Source of the DNA: Haemophilus_D parainfluenzae_AD
GTDB lineage: Bacteria; Pseudomonadota; Gammaproteobacteria; Enterobacterales; Pasteurellaceae
Direction: 5' to 3' (one strand)
Assembly (NCBI RefSeq): GCF_001679325.1
Contig: NZ_LZMX01000005.1
DNA: 26,416 nucleotides
Below the pieces are notes generated by a model. It saw nothing but the letters and a program-made list of their open reading frames with translations. It was not told the DNA's origin and did no database searches. Shown one piece after another: positions 16,769-23,787 of the stretch. Both the position numbers and the translations under genes were made by a program. How positions within the stretch are numbered: the first letter of the stretch is position 1; each line of letters opens with the position of its first letter.

Positions 16769-17704
16769 TTAAGAATGAAGAAATTGATTCACGCGTTCAA
16801 GCACGGCTTTTCTCACGTTATCCTTTTCAAAAAGAATTTCATGTTTTGCTTGAGGTACAAGCATGGATTCGGCATGAGGGAAAAGTGCGGTCAATTTTTC
16901 AAGATTTTTGTTATCCACAATTTTTTCCTTTTCCGCTTGTAGGATAAGTACAGGTGTTTCCACTCTTGGAATGATTTTAGGGAGCGCTTTGATTGCATTT
17001 AAACACAAATGTACCCAGCGGAAAGTCGGACCGCCTAAGTGAATAGCAGCGCGTTTTCGATTAACTCGGTTCATCCATTTCATTCGAGTTTTGCTATGGC
17101 TAAGTTCATTAAGGTTTAAATCTGCCGGTTTGTAATGTCCTTTACCAAAAACATAACGATGACCTTGACCAAATGCCATCATCGTTGCAATGATGAGTTC
17201 ATCTCGTAATGGATGTTTCATTGGAACGCCAAAGAAAGGCGAAGAAAGCACGGACTTTTTAATATGATGATCGTAATTGGCTAGATAATAGGTGGAAATC
17301 AAAGCGCCGAGGGAGTGGGCGAGAATATATTGCGCTTGATAAGCATAAAGTGCGGTCGTTTTTTCAATGATTTTTGCCATATCATCGGTATAAAAACGAA
17401 ACTCATCTAAATGCCCTTTTTGAGGAATAATACGCTGTGAATAGCCTTGTCCTCGATGATCGAAAAGCAAAACATCATAACCTTGTTGGTAAAAATCATA
17501 AGCCAACTCAGTCCATTTGAGCATATTTTCTGCTCGACCATTCACCAAAATCATCAATTTTCTGACCGCACTTTCAGGCTGAACCAAATGACGATAAGCC
17601 AATTTGATATTTCGTTCGCCAGAAAGATATTGCGTCGGAAATTGCTCAAAAAAAGGCAATAACTCCGCAAGAGCAAATTGATGAAAATGAGGTTCTCTGA
17701 TCAT
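16769..17704 (-). CDS. pldB: Alpha/beta hydrolase, lysophospholipase L2 (PldB-like)
   Basis: 311 residues, close to the usual PldB length. It is an alpha/beta-hydrolase of the serine aminopeptidase S33/monoacylglycerol-lipase group, expected to hydrolyse lysophospholipids at the membrane. The visible catalytic triad is Ser131 in the nucleophile elbow AHSLG, Asp264 in KIVDN and His288 in QAKHEI. The conserved FDHRGQG segment is at 81-87. There is no signal peptide. The start codon overlaps the stop of the upstream membrane-protein gene (ATGA), so the two are translationally coupled. Three exact uptake signals lie inside this single gene, a high density. From memory the order torZ-torY-pldB-asd matches H. 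influenzae Rd, except for the small gene inserted before pldB. Confidence 0.87.
   Translation of the reverse strand: MIREPHFHQFALAELLPFFEQFPTQYLSGERNIKLAYRHLVQPESAVRKLMILVNGRAENMLKWTELAYDFYQQGYDVLLFDHRGQGYSQRIIPQKGHLDEFRFYTDDMAKIIEKTTALYAYQAQYILAHSLGALISTYYLANYDHHIKKSVLSSPFFGVPMKHPLRDELIIATMMAFGQGHRYVFGKGHYKPADLNLNELSHSKTRMKWMNRVNRKRAAIHLGGPTFRWVHLCLNAIKALPKIIPRVETPVLILQAEKEKIVDNKNLEKLTALFPHAESMLVPQAKHEILFEKDNVRKAVLERVNQFLHS
16883..16891 (+). repeat. DNA uptake signal in pldB (first of three)
   Basis: Exact AAGTGCGGT; encodes Thr-Ala-Leu near residue 272 of PldB. Confidence 0.85.
17348..17356 (+). repeat. DNA uptake signal in pldB (second of three)
   Basis: Exact AAGTGCGGT; encodes Thr-Ala-Leu near residue 118 of PldB. 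Confidence 0.85.
17565..17573 (-). repeat. DNA uptake signal in pldB (third of three)
   Basis: Exact ACCGCACTT on the plus strand; encodes Ser-Ala-Val near residue 46 of PldB, in the opposite orientation to the other two. Confidence 0.85.
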
Positions 17705-18129
17705 AATTTTTTAACAAAAAATAGTGTAGGGATAGAGATAACAGATATGACAATATAAGGTATTTTTAATTCGATCCAAGCATAGTGAAATAAGCTTGAA
17801 AGCTCAAGTGTATTTCCTAAATAAGTACTATCAAAGGTGATAAAAACTGAACCCAATAGCCATAAAAGCCCAAGCCACAAACAACCGATAATAAAGCAAG
17901 GTAATTTCTTAGAAATAATAAAAGGAAACAATGCTAAAAATGCAACAGTTATCGTTGTAAATAATATATTAAACGTATATTCACAACGCACTTCTGACAA
18001 AAACTCACCCGTGTCATTTTGGCATGTTGATGCAAAGGTTTCAGGATAACCAAGGCGTGAAACAAACCAATATTGCAAAACAAATGTCATTAAAGAAATT
18101 GTAATAAAAACAAAGATAGATCGTAGCAT
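17701..18129 (-). CDS. Small four-helix membrane protein of unknown function
   Basis: 142 residues with about four hydrophobic segments: residues about 4-24, 54-73, 81-98 and 120-138. Between the first two lies a loop with two cysteines (TCQN and VRCEY) that could be disulfide-bonded if periplasmic. No catalytic motif is visible and I do not recognise the family. Its stop overlaps the pldB start by ATGA, so it is co-translated with pldB and may share its membrane-related role; that is inference from position only. It begins about 60 bases after the asd stop, beyond a hairpin. Its base composition is more AT-rich than that of pldB. Confidence 0.75.
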   Translation of the reverse strand: MLRSIFVFITISLMTFVLQYWFVSRLGYPETFASTCQNDTGEFLSEVRCEYTFNILFTTITVAFLALFPFIISKKLPCFIIGCLWLGLLWLLGSVFITFDSTYLGNTLELSSLFHYAWIELKIPYIVISVISIPTLFFVKKL

Positions 18130-18149
18130 ATTATCTTTTGTAGTAATGA

Positions 18150-18174
18150 AAAGGGCGTAGTGAATACGCCCTTT
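18150..18174 (-). terminator. Hairpin terminator of asd
   Basis: AAAGGGCGTA (18150-18159) and TACGCCCTTT (18165-18174) form a perfect ten-pair stem with a five-base loop, 16 bases past the asd stop. The minus-strand arm ends in TTTT followed by CATT, a short T-run. Confidence 0.7.
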
Positions 18175-18190
18175 GTAATGGAATTAAAAC

Positions 18191-19306
18191 TTATGCTACC
18201 AATTGTTTTAAGATACGGCGAACTGGCTCTGCAGCACCCCATAATAATTGGTCACCTACAGTGAATGCCGCTAAGTATTCTGGACCCATTGCCAATTTAC
18301 GTAAACGACCAACCGGTACGCTTAATGTACCTGTTACTTTAGCTGGGGTTAATTCACGTAATGTGGTTTCTTTGTCATTTGGAATCACTTTAACCCATTC
18401 ATTATGTGATGCAATAATTTGTTCGATTTCTTCTAATGGTAAGTCTTTTTTCAGTTTGATGGTGAACGCTTGGCTGTGGCAACGTAATGCACCGATACGT
18501 ACGCATAAACCATCTACTGGAATTGGATTGTCGCTTAAACCTAAGATTTTGTTAGTTTCTGCATAACCTTTCCATTCTTCTTTAGTTTGTCCAGTTTCTG
18601 GAAGAAGTTTGTCAATCCAAGGGATTAAGCTACCACCTAATGCTGCACCGAAGTTATCCGTTGGGAAGCTATCAGAACGCATTTCTGCAGTCACTTTACG
18701 TTCAATATCTAAAATAGATGAAGCAGGGTCTTTTAATTCGCTTGAAACCGCTTGTTCTAATAAGCCCATTTGTGAAATCAATTCACGCATATTTTTTGCG
18801 CCCGCACCTGAAGCCGCTTGGTAAGTTGCGACAGATACCCATTCCACTAAATCTTTTTCAAATAAACCACCGATAGCCATTAACATTAAGCTCACGGTAC
18901 AGTTACCACCCACGAAAGTTTTAATGCCTTTTTTCAAACCTTCAGAAATCACGTGTTGGTTTACTGGATCAAGCACGATAATTGCATCATCTTTCATACG
19001 TAGCGCAGAAGCGGCATCAACCCAATAACCATCCCAACCTGTTGCTTTTAATTTTGGATAGACTTCATTGGTGTAGTCGCCACCTTGGCAGGTCACGATA
19101 ATGTCTAATTTTTTAAGTTCTTCAATGTCAAATGCATTTTTAAGTTCACCCGCCTCTTTTCCTGCAAACACAGGCGCTTTTTGACCTGCTTGAGAAGTTG
19201 TGAAGAAAACTGGATTAATATTGGCAAAATCTTGCTCTTGCACCATACGATCCATTAATACGGAACCGACCATTCCGCGCCAACCGATAAAACCGACGTT
19301 TTTCAT
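18191..19306 (-). CDS. asd: Aspartate-semialdehyde dehydrogenase
   Basis: 371 residues, the usual length for the Gram-negative enzyme. It reduces L-aspartyl-4-phosphate to aspartate 4-semialdehyde with NADPH, the branch point to lysine/diaminopimelate, threonine and methionine, and so is needed for peptidoglycan synthesis. The nucleotide-binding loop GWRGMVGS is at residues 9-16. The catalytic Cys136 lies in GGNCTVSLM and the acid/base His277 in LRCHSQAF, both at the numbers I recall for the H. influenzae enzyme. AAGGA at 19314-19318 precedes the ATG by seven bases. It has its own promoter and terminator and is probably monocistronic. Confidence 0.97.
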   Translation of the reverse strand: MKNVGFIGWRGMVGSVLMDRMVQEQDFANINPVFFTTSQAGQKAPVFAGKEAGELKNAFDIEELKKLDIIVTCQGGDYTNEVYPKLKATGWDGYWVDAASALRMKDDAIIVLDPVNQHVISEGLKKGIKTFVGGNCTVSLMLMAIGGLFEKDLVEWVSVATYQAASGAGAKNMRELISQMGLLEQAVSSELKDPASSILDIERKVTAEMRSDSFPTDNFGAALGGSLIPWIDKLLPETGQTKEEWKGYAETNKILGLSDNPIPVDGLCVRIGALRCHSQAFTIKLKKDLPLEEIEQIIASHNEWVKVIPNDKETTLRELTPAKVTGTLSVPVGRLRKLAMGPEYLAAFTVGDQLLWGAAEPVRRILKQLVA

Positions 19307-19345
19307 GAGTTTTTCCTTATTCTATGTTGTGTTAAATAGGTCTAT

Positions 19346-19374
19346 TAATTACAGGCTTTACGCCACAAAATCAA
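19346..19374 (-). promoter_or_regulatory. Sigma-70 promoter of asd
   Basis: On the minus strand TTGATT (19369-19374) and TAATTA (19346-19351) are 17 bases apart, about 40 bases before the asd start codon, just beyond the terminator of the preceding gene. Confidence 0.5.
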
Positions 19375-19412
19375 GTTTTTTTAGAAAAAATGAGGCTTTG
19401 TTTAATTTTTCT

Positions 19413-19439
19413 CAATAAAAAATCCCCTTTCGGGGATTT
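19413..19439 (-). terminator. Rho-independent terminator of the glycosyltransferase gene
   Basis: AAATCCCC (19420-19427) pairs with GGGGATTT (19432-19439) around a four-base loop. On the minus strand the stem is followed by a run of T's ending TTATTG. It lies ten bases past the gene's stop and separates it from asd. Confidence 0.8.
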
Positions 19440-19448
19440 ATTGATTAT

Positions 19449-21464
19449 TTATCTGCTTTTTTCGTGGTTTTCTTTACCGTTTTTTTTCGGCTCAGATTTA
19501 CCTTCAGATTTGACCGCACTTTTCTTTGTTGTGGTAGACTTTGTTGCCTTCTCTTTTGTCGTTGCGGATTTAGTTGATTTTTTCTTTGGCTTTTCAGCTA
19601 AATTTGCCGTTTTCCATTCCTCAAATTTTTCAAGTAATACTTTACCCATTGGGCTTGGATCACCTGTAAATAAGGTTTGTAAGCCGTTATTTTCAATGAT
19701 ATGACGGCGAAGTTCTAAACGTTCTTGATGGTTTTCTGCTAAACGAATTGCTCGTTCAATATATTCATCTACCGTATTTGCAATTAACCATTCCGGTAAA
19801 CCTAAACGTTTGAATAAGCCTTCATCGATATGCTCGTGGACTTCTGCACCCGTTTTACATACGCCCACTAAACCTAATGTCACCATATCAATAATGCCAT
19901 TCGTGTTACCGAATGGGAATGGATTTACCATCATATCGCAGTTATGCAAAATACGAAGATATTGATCATAAGGTGCATGTGGATGAGCTGTTGCATCGCT
20001 GCCTAAGTAAGATTTAATAAAACGCTCTATATAAGGATGAGTTACACCCATAGATTGGCCTAATGCAAAATGAAAATGCACCTTCACATTAGCACGATCA
20101 CGAATAGCTCTTAATGCTGATAAGAAATATGGATTAAGTTTCATTGTAGTAGAAGCCACACCAATGTTTACCACTTCCGGATTTTCACGTAAATGATATT
20201 CTACGCTTTGTGGAGCAAGCGCTGAAGGCACATAAGGTAAGGCATCTTTTGGTAAAAGTAATAACTGTTCGCTAAAACATTTTTCAGAACCAACATAATC
20301 ATCCTCTACAATCACATATTCAATAAAATCAGAATGTGTCGTAGCTGGATGGCCTAAAGCAATCACCTGAACCGGTGCAAGACGGGTATTACTTGCAAAG
20401 ATAGTGGTTAAATCCATACCTATACTTGGCATATAAAGAACAGCTGCGCCATTTTTCTCACAAATAGATTTTAATTTATTTAATTTGTCAAAAATAGAAC
20501 TTCCATCTAACAAATAGAATTCATCAAATACGGCTCTACCTGCATCATCCACTGCATCGCTACCTACTCCAATTAAGTGAAAATGATCACGAGCTGCAAT
20601 TAATGAAGTTGAATGTGTTCGATAAATAGAATGAGATGAATGGAAATGCTCTAACAATACCACCATAACTGGTTTGCCATTATATTCACCTAGCTTAGCT
20701 ACATCACGATCAGTCCATCCTTCAAGTAATAAATGACGACGAATAACTTGATTTAACGCTTTTTTTATCCAATGTTTATTTTCTGAAACATCATAGCTAC
20801 AATGCATATACACATCATGTGAAATAGCACTTGGCAATTTGTTTAAATGTTCAAGTGTTGCCAATTTATCCGGAAACCACTGTAAAAGAGTATTACGTTT
20901 AGAAAATGCTTGTTCCGTACCAATAAAACGTGGTGATTGCAGAGCAAAACAAAGCGATGCACATAACCCTGGATCTAAATTCCACAAAGCATCCAAATTG
21001 ACATTTACATTAGACTCTGGCAAATACAAAATACAAAATTTAATTAACGATGATCTTGTATTATCTAAATGAAAATCGGATAAATTAGCTTTATCTGGAT
21101 TTCGATTATAGGTTTGTAAAACATGATCCGCATTTAAAAATGGCGATGACGCAAAAATCATACTAATCCAACGCTGGAAAGTAAAAAAGCGCAGAGCTCC
21201 GTCTTCTGAAATATCTAATTTAGGATCAGAGAATAATTGACTTATTGCGACCGCAATACGAGTACATAAGAACTTGATTTTATCTTGTCCTAATTCATCA
21301 TTTAATTGATGTGGATAATCAATTTCAATACCCTCTATTCCACCAAAATTGTTATCAATTTTTCCTAAAATCTCTAACAATGCCACACAAGCTTCTTCAT
21401 AATTTTTTGCAGCAACTTCTTGTTCAAAACGAATAACACTCGGTTGATTTTGTACTTCTGACAT
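19449..21464 (-). CDS. ngt: Cytoplasmic N-glucosyltransferase, HMW1C/NGT type (GT41), with extra basic tail
   Basis: 671 residues. Family members such as A. pleuropneumoniae NGT (about 620 residues) transfer glucose from UDP-glucose to Asn in NX(S/T) sites of adhesins in the cytoplasm. Similarity runs through residues 1-615: an all-alpha N-terminal domain (YLPESNVN near 147, HCSYD near 221), then the GT-B part with HFHSSHSIYRTHST (273-286), HPATTHSDFIEYVIVEDDY (372-390), and FPFGNTNGIIDMVTLG (516-531). Lys442 and Asp526 line up one position after the catalytically important Lys441 and Asp525 of ApNGT. Residues about 622-671 form a tail of Lys, Ser and Thr (KPKKKSTKS, TKSTTTKKSA) absent from ApNGT. 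There is no signal peptide. It follows rimO by 34 bases, an operon; no agt gene follows. It is a Ngt homologue rather than part of an hmwABC locus. Confidence 0.92.
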   Translation of the reverse strand: MSEVQNQPSVIRFEQEVAAKNYEEACVALLEILGKIDNNFGGIEGIEIDYPHQLNDELGQDKIKFLCTRIAVAISQLFSDPKLDISEDGALRFFTFQRWISMIFASSPFLNADHVLQTYNRNPDKANLSDFHLDNTRSSLIKFCILYLPESNVNVNLDALWNLDPGLCASLCFALQSPRFIGTEQAFSKRNTLLQWFPDKLATLEHLNKLPSAISHDVYMHCSYDVSENKHWIKKALNQVIRRHLLLEGWTDRDVAKLGEYNGKPVMVVLLEHFHSSHSIYRTHSTSLIAARDHFHLIGVGSDAVDDAGRAVFDEFYLLDGSSIFDKLNKLKSICEKNGAAVLYMPSIGMDLTTIFASNTRLAPVQVIALGHPATTHSDFIEYVIVEDDYVGSEKCFSEQLLLLPKDALPYVPSALAPQSVEYHLRENPEVVNIGVASTTMKLNPYFLSALRAIRDRANVKVHFHFALGQSMGVTHPYIERFIKSYLGSDATAHPHAPYDQYLRILHNCDMMVNPFPFGNTNGIIDMVTLGLVGVCKTGAEVHEHIDEGLFKRLGLPEWLIANTVDEYIERAIRLAENHQERLELRRHIIENNGLQTLFTGDPSPMGKVLLEKFEEWKTANLAEKPKKKSTKSATTKEKATKSTTTKKSAVKSEGKSEPKKNGKENHEKSR
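19513..19521 (-). repeat. DNA uptake signal in the NGT tail
   Basis: Exact ACCGCACTT on the plus strand; in the gene it encodes Lys-Ser-Ala-Val in the basic C-terminal tail (about residues 648-651). Confidence 0.85.
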
Positions 21465-21498
21465 TATTTAAATTCCTTTGATAAAATAAGATTAATAA

Positions 21499-22860
21499 TT
21501 AGCAAGTTCCCCACAGATCATATTCATCTGAATGAGTAATAGTTACCTTAATAAATTCACCTACTTTTACAGGCGTACCACTTAGATTTTCAATATAAAC
21601 TAAGCCATCAACTTCTGGTGCATCAGCTTTTGTACGACCAATGATACCTTCGTCATCAATTTCGTCCACGATTACATCAAGCGTTTGGCCAATTTTTTGT
21701 TTTAATCGTTCAGCCGAAATTTCTTGTTGTAACTGCATAAAGCGGTGGAAACGTTCTTCTTTTATATCTTCAGGCACTTGGTCTGCCATCTCGGTAGCCG
21801 GTGCGCCTTCCACTGGGCTAAATTTGAAACAGCCCACGCGATCAAGTTGTGCTTCTTTTAAGAAATCCAATAACATTTGGAAGTCTTCTTCTGTTTCACC
21901 CGGGAAACCTACGATAAAAGTTGAACGCAAAGTTAAATCTGGACAAATCTCACGCCATTGCTTAATACGCTCTAAAGTGCGGTCAATTTTTCCTGGTCTT
22001 TTCATCGCTTTTAAGATTTTTGGACTCGCATGTTGTAATGGAATATCCAAATAAGGCAACAATAGACCTTCCGCCATCAATGGAATTAAATCATCCACGT
22101 GAGGATAAGGATAAACGTAATGTAAACGCACCCAAATGCCTAATTTACCAAGCTGTTTACACAAGGTCATTAAGTCATTTTTAATTGGCATACCATTCCA
22201 AAAAGCCGTTTTCACCCCACCTTCTTTGCGTTGTGTATCCATCGCATAAGCAGATGTATCTTGTGAAACGACTAATAACTCTTTCACACCCGCATCAGCA
22301 AGACGTTTTGCTTCATCCAATACTTGAGTAATAGAACGGCTTTCTAAATCCCCACGCAATGAAGGGATTATACAGAATGTACAACGATGATCACAGCCTT
22401 CTGAGATTTTCAAATAAGCATAGTGTTTTGGTGTTAATTTCACCCCTTGTTTTGGAACAAGACTGGTGTAAGGATTATGCTCTGGCTTTGGTACATACTT
22501 GTGTACTTGAGCCATTACCGTTTCATAACTGTGTGGACCGCTCACTTCCAATACTTTCGGGTGAACTTGGCGAATTTGATCTTCTTTCGCCCCTAAACAG
22601 CCGGTCACAATCACGCGTCCGTTTTCTTCCAACGCCTCTCCAATGGCTTCTAGGGATTCCTGCACGGCACTATCAATAAATCCACAGGTATTTACAATGA
22701 CTAAGTCCACATTTTCGTAACTTGGTACAATGTTATATCCATCTGTACGTAATTCGGTCAGAATTCGTTCAGAATCTACTAAATTTTTAGGACAACCTAA
22801 ACTTACAAAGCCAATATTTGGCGTTGATTTTTGCATAAATTTATTCTCAGCTATCATCAT
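21499..22860 (-). CDS. rimO: Ribosomal protein S12 methylthiotransferase RimO
   Basis: 453 residues. This radical-SAM enzyme adds a methylthio group to the conserved aspartate of ribosomal protein S12. The N-terminal MTTase domain has the three cluster cysteines (Cys23 in LGCPKN, Cys59 in NTCGF, Cys88 in TGCLG). The radical-SAM CxxxCxxC is at Cys156, Cys160 and Cys163 (GCDHRCTFC). A TRAM domain occupies roughly the last 70 residues. The start is uncertain: ATG at 22860, 22857 or 22836 are all possible. The last gives 445 residues, nearer to E. coli RimO, and has a GAG nine bases before it. It is the first gene of a rimO-ngt operon, an association I recall from other Pasteurellaceae. Confidence 0.95.
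   Translation of the reverse strand: MMIAENKFMQKSTPNIGFVSLGCPKNLVDSERILTELRTDGYNIVPSYENVDLVIVNTCGFIDSAVQESLEAIGEALEENGRVIVTGCLGAKEDQIRQVHPKVLEVSGPHSYETVMAQVHKYVPKPEHNPYTSLVPKQGVKLTPKHYAYLKISEGCDHRCTFCIIPSLRGDLESRSITQVLDEAKRLADAGVKELLVVSQDTSAYAMDTQRKEGGVKTAFWNGMPIKNDLMTLCKQLGKLGIWVRLHYVYPYPHVDDLIPLMAEGLLLPYLDIPLQHASPKILKAMKRPGKIDRTLERIKQWREICPDLTLRSTFIVGFPGETEEDFQMLLDFLKEAQLDRVGCFKFSPVEGAPATEMADQVPEDIKEERFHRFMQLQQEISAERLKQKIGQTLDVIVDEIDDEGIIGRTKADAPEVDGLVYIENLSGTPVKVGEFIKVTITHSDEYDLWGTC
21975..21983 (+). repeat. DNA uptake signal in rimO
   Basis: Exact AAGTGCGGT; in the rimO frame it encodes Arg-Thr-Leu-Glu near residue 295. Confidence 0.85.
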
Positions 22861-23001
22861 CTTTCAAAACTTCGGATTTTACTCAATTTCAAGCAGAAAG
22901 GCGATAAATTAAAGGTAAATAGATTGTAAATTTGTCCATTAAAGTCCTTTTTTCAGGTAAAATAACGCCCGTTTTTTTATTTATTCATATTCATTATTAA
23001 C

Positions 23002-23718
23002 ATGGAAAATTCTTCTCTTTTTTCGACCGCTCTTGAACAGACGGCTTATTTACTTATCCTAGGGAAAATGCTTCTCGGCCTTGTACTTGGTGGAATTATT
23101 GGCTTAGAACGTGAACTTAAACACAAACCGGTTGGTGTCAAAACTTGTGCCATTATTGCGGTGACAACTTGTGTACTCACGATTGTTTCCATTCAAGCCG
23201 CAGAACATTATGCACAAGTTTCAGATAATATCCGCACTGACCCGATGCGACTTGCTGCACAAGTAATAAGTGGCATTGGTTTCTTAGGTGCAGGGGTTAT
23301 TTTACACAAGAAAAATGATGCTATTTCAGGCTTAACTACTGCAGCCATTATTTGGGCAGCGGCGGCTATCGGTGTAGCAACAGGTGCTGGCTTTATTTTT
23401 GATGCCATTATTGCCACTTTAATGATTTTAATCGCCATCCGTATCAGCCCGATTGTGCAACGTTATGTTCGTCGTAAAACCTATAAAAAGCGTACTCGTT
23501 TAGCTATTCAACTGAGCTCTGCTAACGGCATCAGCAAAGTGACGGATTTATTATTAAAACATGATTACCGCATTGAAAATATCTCGGTAAAAGACCAAGC
23601 GAGTGGCGAAGTTCGCTTGCAAGTGAGATGCTACAACATTGATAATGAAATGCTAAAAGATGTCTATACGCTGTTAAAAACAGAAGATGAAGTACTGAGT
23701 GTGGATGTAGAAAATTAA
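23002..23718 (+). CDS. MgtC/SapB-family inner-membrane protein
   Basis: 238 residues. The N-terminal half has about five hydrophobic segments with the family signatures: GLVLGGIIGLERE (residues about 26-38) and RLAAQVISGIGFLGAGVIL (about 82-100). The C-terminal part from about 160 is a soluble ACT-like domain, as in Salmonella MgtC. MgtC proteins in pathogens aid survival in low magnesium and in macrophages and act on F1Fo ATP synthase; this role is not demonstrated for the present protein. Members with the C-terminal domain also occur widely as general MgtC/YhiD-like proteins. The ATG has no clear ribosome site before it. It is divergent from rimO across 141 bases and lies 69 bases before mutS on the same strand. 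Confidence 0.88.
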   Translation: MENSSLFSTALEQTAYLLILGKMLLGLVLGGIIGLERELKHKPVGVKTCAIIAVTTCVLTIVSIQAAEHYAQVSDNIRTDPMRLAAQVISGIGFLGAGVILHKKNDAISGLTTAAIIWAAAAIGVATGAGFIFDAIIATLMILIAIRISPIVQRYVRRKTYKKRTRLAIQLSSANGISKVTDLLLKHDYRIENISVKDQASGEVRLQVRCYNIDNEMLKDVYTLLKTEDEVLSVDVEN

Positions 23719-23787
23719 ATCAGATCGCAATATAACACTATCATAAAACAACTACTTGCTAAACATATAGTTAAATTGGATAACGTC

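Noticed and set aside
23776..23787. TTG start for mutS four codons upstream
   Set aside because: The family's N-terminus begins at MNLQDNF, and ATG is preferred to TTG.
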